From NCBI GenBank assembly GCA_964396505.1, contig CAYNFJ010000007.1, positions 1 to 34,780 on the forward strand: a stretch of DNA of 34,780 nucleotides, in the 5' to 3' direction. Below are positions 33,259-34,780 of the stretch, piece by piece (within the stretch, counting starts at the first letter, position 1; each line of letters begins with the position of its first letter). The translations under genes were made by a program, and so were the position numbers. The DNA is from DQTL01 sp964396505 (lineage in GTDB: Bacteria > Bacteroidota > Bacteroidia > Flavobacteriales > Flavobacteriaceae). The notes under the pieces were generated by a model, which worked only from the letters and a program-made list of their open reading frames with translations, was not told the DNA's origin and ran no database searches.

Positions 33259-33951
33259 GTGGGGAGCAAGAATAAACTCAAGCGTTTTCGTGAGAACGAA
33301 ACCTTCCGGAATGTCATTCAACCAACCCGGGAAGAAGTCTTATCCGGCTTTTCTCTAAAGGGAAAGTGGCATACTTTTTTCAACAACTCCCATCCAATTA
33401 TCTTGGAATTAGGTTGTGGCAAAGGAGAATATACTTTGGCATTGGCACAAAGAAATCCTCATATTAATTTTATCGGAGTAGATATCAAAGGAGCCCGTTT
33501 TTGGCGTGGTGCCAAAACAGCGTTGGAAGAAAATATACCTAATGTAGCTTTTTTACGTACACAAATCGAATTGATAGATTGGTGTTTTTCTCAAAATGAG
33601 GTCAGTGAAATATGGATTACTTTTCCCGATCCACAGATTAAGTACAAGCGCACCAAACACCGTATGACCAATCCGGACTTTTTAAAAAAATATCAAAATA
33701 TTCTAAAAAAAGAAGGTTTAGTCCATCTCAAAACAGATAGTGAATTTATGCACGGATATACTTTGGGTTTATTGCAAGGACTGGAATATCCCGTTCTGTA
33801 TGCCAATCACGATATCTATAAAAATGCCGGAGCTCCGGCTATCGTTACCGAGGTACAGACCTTTTATGAAAAAATGTTTTTAGAAACGGGAAAAGCCATT
33901 ACCTACTTACAATTTCGACTACATAAAGACAAGGAAACCGGAAAGCATTAA
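33259..33951 (+). CDS. trmB: tRNA (guanine(46)-N7)-methyltransferase
   Basis: Adds the methyl group of m7G46 in the tRNA variable loop using SAM. It is 230 residues beginning with GTG at 33259, giving the family-like MGSKNKLKRFRENE. The SAM site is LELGCGKGEYTLALA (about residues 51-65) followed by FIGVDIKGARFWRG. ITFPDPQIKYKRTKHRM and LKTDSEFMHGYTL hold the catalytic Asp and tRNA-binding basic patch typical of TrmB. It follows DUF6341 by nine bases. Its stop codon overlaps the panB stop on the other strand (TTAA at 33948-33951). Confidence 0.95.
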   Translation: MGSKNKLKRFRENETFRNVIQPTREEVLSGFSLKGKWHTFFNNSHPIILELGCGKGEYTLALAQRNPHINFIGVDIKGARFWRGAKTALEENIPNVAFLRTQIELIDWCFSQNEVSEIWITFPDPQIKYKRTKHRMTNPDFLKKYQNILKKEGLVHLKTDSEFMHGYTLGLLQGLEYPVLYANHDIYKNAGAPAIVTEVQTFYEKMFLETGKAITYLQFRLHKDKETGKH

Positions 33952-34766
33952 TATTGCTCTTTCTCATTCGGGAAATCGCCGGTTTTTACATCTTCAATAT
34001 ATTGTTGAAAAGCACCGGTCATTTCAGTATATAAATCGAGGTATCTTCTTAAAAAACGCGGGTTAAATTCGTGTGTCATGCCCAACATATCGTGGGTGAC
34101 CAATACCTGACCGTCAACACCGCTTCCGGCGCCAATTCCAATAACGGGAATGGATAAACTCTCGGCTACTTCTGCGGCTAATTTAGCCGGAACTTTCTCT
34201 AATACCAACGCAAAACAGCCCAATTCTTGTAGTAAAACAGCATCTTGCTTTAATTTTTCCGCTTCGGCCTTTTCTTTGGCTCGCACCGTATAAGTTCCAA
34301 ACTTATAAATAGATTGTGGCGTCAAGCCCAAATGCGCCATCACCGGAATACCGGCGGTTAAAATACGGGATATAGAGTCTTTTATTTCAGAACCTCCTTC
34401 TAATTTTACAGCGTGCCCACCCGATTCTTTCATAATACGAATGGCAGCATTTAAAGCCCCTTTGGAATTCCCCTGATAGGACCCAAAAGGCAAATCAACC
34501 ACCACGAGAGCCCGGTCAATAGCACGGATAACCGAACTGGCATGATAAATCATCTGATCTAATGTAATGGGCAACGTAGTTTCGTGACCCGCCATGACAT
34601 TGGATGCCGAATCACCGACCAAAATAATATCAATTCCGGATCGATCTACAATTTTTGCCATCGTATAATCATAAGCAGTTAACATGGCTATTTTTTCGCC
34701 ATTGGTTTTCATATCTACCAATGACTTTACCGTAACTCGTTTATATTCTTTCGATGCTGCTGACAT
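33948..34766 (-). CDS. panB: 3-methyl-2-oxobutanoate hydroxymethyltransferase
   Basis: First step of pantothenate (and so coenzyme A) synthesis: adds a hydroxymethyl group from methylene-tetrahydrofolate to ketoisovalerate. It is 272 residues, TIM-barrel type. Family signatures are MLTAYDYTMAKIVDRSGIDI, VGDSASNVMAGHETT, DLPFGSYQGN, GGHAVKLEGG, VMAHLGLTPQS and PVIGIGAGSGVDGQVLV, covering the metal- and substrate-binding Asp, Lys and Glu. The gene starts 14 bases from the window end, so its promoter is not visible. No panC is in the window. Confidence 0.97.
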   Translation of the reverse strand: MSAASKEYKRVTVKSLVDMKTNGEKIAMLTAYDYTMAKIVDRSGIDIILVGDSASNVMAGHETTLPITLDQMIYHASSVIRAIDRALVVVDLPFGSYQGNSKGALNAAIRIMKESGGHAVKLEGGSEIKDSISRILTAGIPVMAHLGLTPQSIYKFGTYTVRAKEKAEAEKLKQDAVLLQELGCFALVLEKVPAKLAAEVAESLSIPVIGIGAGSGVDGQVLVTHDMLGMTHEFNPRFLRRYLDLYTEMTGAFQQYIEDVKTGDFPNEKEQY

Positions 34767-34780
34767 ATATTATCTATTTT

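Overview
This AT-rich window comes from a member of the Bacteroidota, most likely a Flavobacteriaceae-type bacterium. The evidence is: promoters of the Bacteroidota form (TTTG, 18-19 bp, TAnnTTTG); two secreted proteins with type IX secretion (T9SS) C-terminal domains; signal peptides ending in AQ; Bacteroidota-restricted families (DUF3098, DUF6427, DUF6341, SprA-like barrel); and a Rho factor with a long Lys/Gln/Asn-rich insert. The content is almost entirely chromosomal core genes. I see no tRNA, rRNA, CRISPR array, prophage, transposase or plasmid gene.

Layout. 1-2474: small stress-response membrane protein, trpS, and an AlbA_2-type putative ATP-binding protein. 2663-7213: an envelope block with a very large SprA-like outer-membrane barrel and two tandem paralogous small barrels. 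7292-9776: tyrS and a lipoprotein nuclease of the endonuclease/exonuclease/phosphatase fold. 9833-12568 (minus strand): ftsX, DUF3098, uppP, truB, linking division, cell-wall lipid recycling and tRNA modification. 12723-15314: rbfA, an AraC-type regulator broken by an assembly gap, and a sufS standing apart from other suf genes. 15418-18784: DUF4377 lipoprotein, rnhA, dusB and a LolC/LolE-like permease. 19178-24225: rho, trigger factor, uvrC. 24386-28576: a gap-interrupted region with a T9SS cargo protein, a thioredoxin-fold protein lacking both active-site cysteines, and a second T9SS cargo protein. 28738-34766: polA, upp (cut by a gap), DUF6427, DUF6341, trmB, panB.

Three runs of exactly 100 N (13640-13739, 24549-24648, 32115-32214) are scaffold gaps of arbitrary length. 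Open reading frames that read through them are artefacts. The clearest case is 24386-26233, where the sequence after the gap begins at the end of a second signal peptide, so two different genes have been joined.

The layout is compact. Three convergent pairs (trpS/AlbA_2, dusB/permease, trmB/panB) overlap by four bases through their stop codons and a fourth (DUF4377/rnhA) by nine, whereas tyrS/nuclease and rho/tig are separated by strong bidirectional terminators. Three genes use non-ATG starts (rnhA TTG, permease TTG, trmB GTG). The observations most worth following are the cysteine-less thioredoxin-like protein in a two-gene operon with a secreted protein, the SprA-like barrel with an EF-hand-like loop, and the overlapping divergent promoters at 32992-33053. 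I found no convincing wholly new multi-gene system.
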